A stretch of DNA of 64,000 nucleotides. It comes from Agarilytica rhodophyticola. Its GTDB lineage: Bacteria; Pseudomonadota; Gammaproteobacteria; Pseudomonadales; Cellvibrionaceae. The notes under the pieces were generated by a model. The model saw only the letters and a list, made by a program, of their open reading frames with translations. It did no database searches and was not told the origin of the DNA. Location of the stretch: NCBI RefSeq assembly GCF_002157225.2, contig NZ_CP020038.1:2317001-2381000 (forward strand), read 5' to 3'. How positions within the stretch are numbered: position 1 is the first letter of the stretch; every line of letters begins with the position of its first letter. Positions 63,043 through 64,000 of the stretch are shown one piece after another. A program made the translations under genes and the position numbers.

Positions 63043-63554
63043 AAAATTTTTTTCGACGTGTCATTCAAGTGTTAGTTATTGTTGCGATTGTAGTAGCGCT
63101 GATATTTACTGCTATGTATTTTCTTACTGACCGTGAAAATCAAGTGGGTGATGTTTCTTTAGGTGTTCTCACATCGAGAGATATTAAAATAGAAAAAATG
63201 GTCGACCCTAAAATTCCTGGCGTTACCTGCTATATTGCCCATGTTAAAGGTAACTTCGATTTTGTCGATCCCAGCAATTCGTCTATATCCTGCCGTCAAA
63301 CGGGGCCTATTAATATCGAACATATGCAGAGTATTGATCTGAGTGACCATGGAGAGATTGTTTTTAAGAAGTCTAAATCAATCTTTCTTAAAGCAATGAA
63401 AATTCGTCGAATATTCGATAAAAATTCTAAGACCTTGTTATATCTTTCCTATTCCACCACAGAAATTGACGGCAACTACGAACATTCTTTATCGACCGTG
63501 CCGCTATACGGCAACCCGGTATGGGATGAAGTGGACAGCTTAATGGCGCTATAA
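63036..63554 (+). CDS. CreA family protein
   Basis: A 172-residue protein with an N-terminal membrane segment (~9-30). The rest has the CreA pattern: GVTCYIAHVKG, SSISCRQTGPI, EIVFKKSKSIFLKAMKIRRIFD and LLYLSYSTTEIDG, with a Cys pair (in VTCYIA and ISCRQT) that would bond in the periplasm. Function of CreA is unknown. It starts inside the kinase gene (GAAGGATG), so it is translationally coupled to it, an unusual link for CreA. Confidence 0.9.
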   Translation: MLKNFFRRVIQVLVIVAIVVALIFTAMYFLTDRENQVGDVSLGVLTSRDIKIEKMVDPKIPGVTCYIAHVKGNFDFVDPSNSSISCRQTGPINIEHMQSIDLSDHGEIVFKKSKSIFLKAMKIRRIFDKNSKTLLYLSYSTTEIDGNYEHSLSTVPLYGNPVWDEVDSLMAL

Positions 63555-63587
63555 AAATAGCATTTGTGTGGGTTCTTTGAGTCTTAA

Positions 63588-63617
63588 GGGGTATCTCTAT
63601 GAATAAGAGCATACCCC
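63588..63617. terminator. Possible hairpin after the CreA gene
   Basis: GGGGTAT-CTCT pairs with AGAG-C-ATACCCC with one bulge, 33 bp after the CreA stop. No T-tract, so terminator function is uncertain. Confidence 0.4.
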
Positions 63618-63690
63618 CCTGGAACTCTAATAATTAGCGCTTAACTTTAAACTCTATTTCAAAGTCCTGAAAAATACTTTCGCTTGATGG

Positions 63691-64000
63691 CTAATTTGTT
63701 GCGGATATTCGATAAATTTTTACATCAAAAGGTTCGTACCTAGCGGCAAAACCAGACGCAACAGTAGGTATTTCTGTGCCAGATAATACTCCTTCCTTTA
63801 CTTTCTGTCCCGGTAGCAAAATAGGTTCCAGCTGGAAAATAGCAGTATGTGCTTTATTAGTAATATTCACAGTAATAAGTGTATGTGTGCCGTCAACATG
63901 TCTTTTCAGCAAGCTTCTGATAGGAAGTTCTCCGTTTGCCGTGTGGTTTTGACTCATCAACTTAATAGAGTAATTTTTATTAGATGTCGGTGATAGAATT
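63691..64000 (-). CDS. C-terminal part of an unidentified minus-strand protein (partial)
   Basis: The frame is open from the window edge, giving at least 103 residues and a normal stop at 63691. The visible part is beta-rich with GTHTLITVNITNKAHTAIF and FAARYEPFDVKIYRI, resembling the C-terminal beta-sandwich of secreted glycoside hydrolases and related proteins; I cannot name the family. An internal Met (63957) is not the true start. Confidence 0.62.
   Translation of the reverse strand, partial: ILSPTSNKNYSIKLMSQNHTANGELPIRSLLKRHVDGTHTLITVNITNKAHTAIFQLEPILLPGQKVKEGVLSGTEIPTVASGFAARYEPFDVKIYRISATN

Noticed and set aside
50768-63554. Genomic island or prophage borders around the ter cluster
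   Set aside because: No integrase, tRNA or att-like direct repeats were found in the window, and base composition does not shift visibly by eye.

Overview
The window reads as a chromosomal segment of a free-living, probably marine gammaproteobacterium with moderately AT-rich DNA. The evidence is the DusC, BolA, TrhO, RecR, RNase D, YcgL, YcgN and SlyX set typical of Gammaproteobacteria, a Na+-pumping oxaloacetate decarboxylase, TonB-dependent uptake, and a complete short-chain polyhydroxybutyrate (PHB) locus. Affiliation with Cellvibrionales/Spongiibacteraceae-like bacteria is a guess from gene content, not a result. No transposase, integrase, CRISPR array, tRNA or rRNA gene was seen; the only stable RNA recognised is 4.5S/SRP RNA.

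Layout. 1-9 kb: the 3' end of a gamma-glutamyltranspeptidase gene, dusC, the oadGAB sodium pump, pykA, a small conserved protein, bolA and trhO. 9-14.2 kb: a TetR regulator with a clear palindromic operator, followed by an RND/MMPL exporter, a LolA-like periplasmic protein and an outer-membrane protein, which together look like an envelope lipid or hydrophobe transport cassette. 14.3-33.4 kb: a large 3-hydroxybutyrate/PHB island. It holds a TonB receptor, GntP-type permease, lipoprotein 3HB-oligomer hydrolase, an SLC5-fused hybrid histidine kinase, a LuxR-type response regulator, a LysR regulator, scoAB, 3HB dehydrogenase, a small DUF protein, phaC, phaR, two phasins and phaB. External oligomers would be hydrolysed, imported and oxidised through acetoacetate and acetoacetyl-CoA, while phaB/phaC/phasins build the storage granule. 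Both phasin promoters carry matching inverted repeats that fit PhaR operators. No beta-ketothiolase gene is present in the window.

33.8-44.5 kb is housekeeping: cnoX, serC, serA, the 4.5S RNA gene, dnaX (with an E. coli-type A AAA AAG slippery site), ybaB, recR, rnd, ycgL, ycgN, a YceI-like lipoprotein, slyX and a carboxymuconolactone-decarboxylase-like protein. 44.7-48.9 kb carries a small membrane protein, a large membrane-anchored VWA protein with a long acidic tail, and an unrecognised low-complexity His/Tyr/Gln-rich basic protein.

49.5-63.6 kb is the most unusual region: a Ca2+-type exchanger followed by a tellurite-resistance-type (ter) stress system. The order is terB, a HAD phosphatase, terD, a PRPP-motif phosphoribosyltransferase, a second HAD, a PELOTA/StiP-type phosphoribosyltransferase, a citrate-lyase-beta-like aldolase, a TerZ-like protein, terY, a second VWA protein with a zinc-ribbon tail, a PP2C phosphatase, a protein kinase with a zinc ribbon, and an overlapping CreA-family protein. 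This combines Ca2+-binding TerD proteins, a predicted nucleoside-like metabolite pathway and a VWA/phosphatase/kinase signalling module, but has no TerC and no ATP-grasp enzyme in view. Two MITE-like palindromic elements and a striking array of perfect hairpins sit inside it. The window ends in the C-terminal part of an unidentified minus-strand gene.
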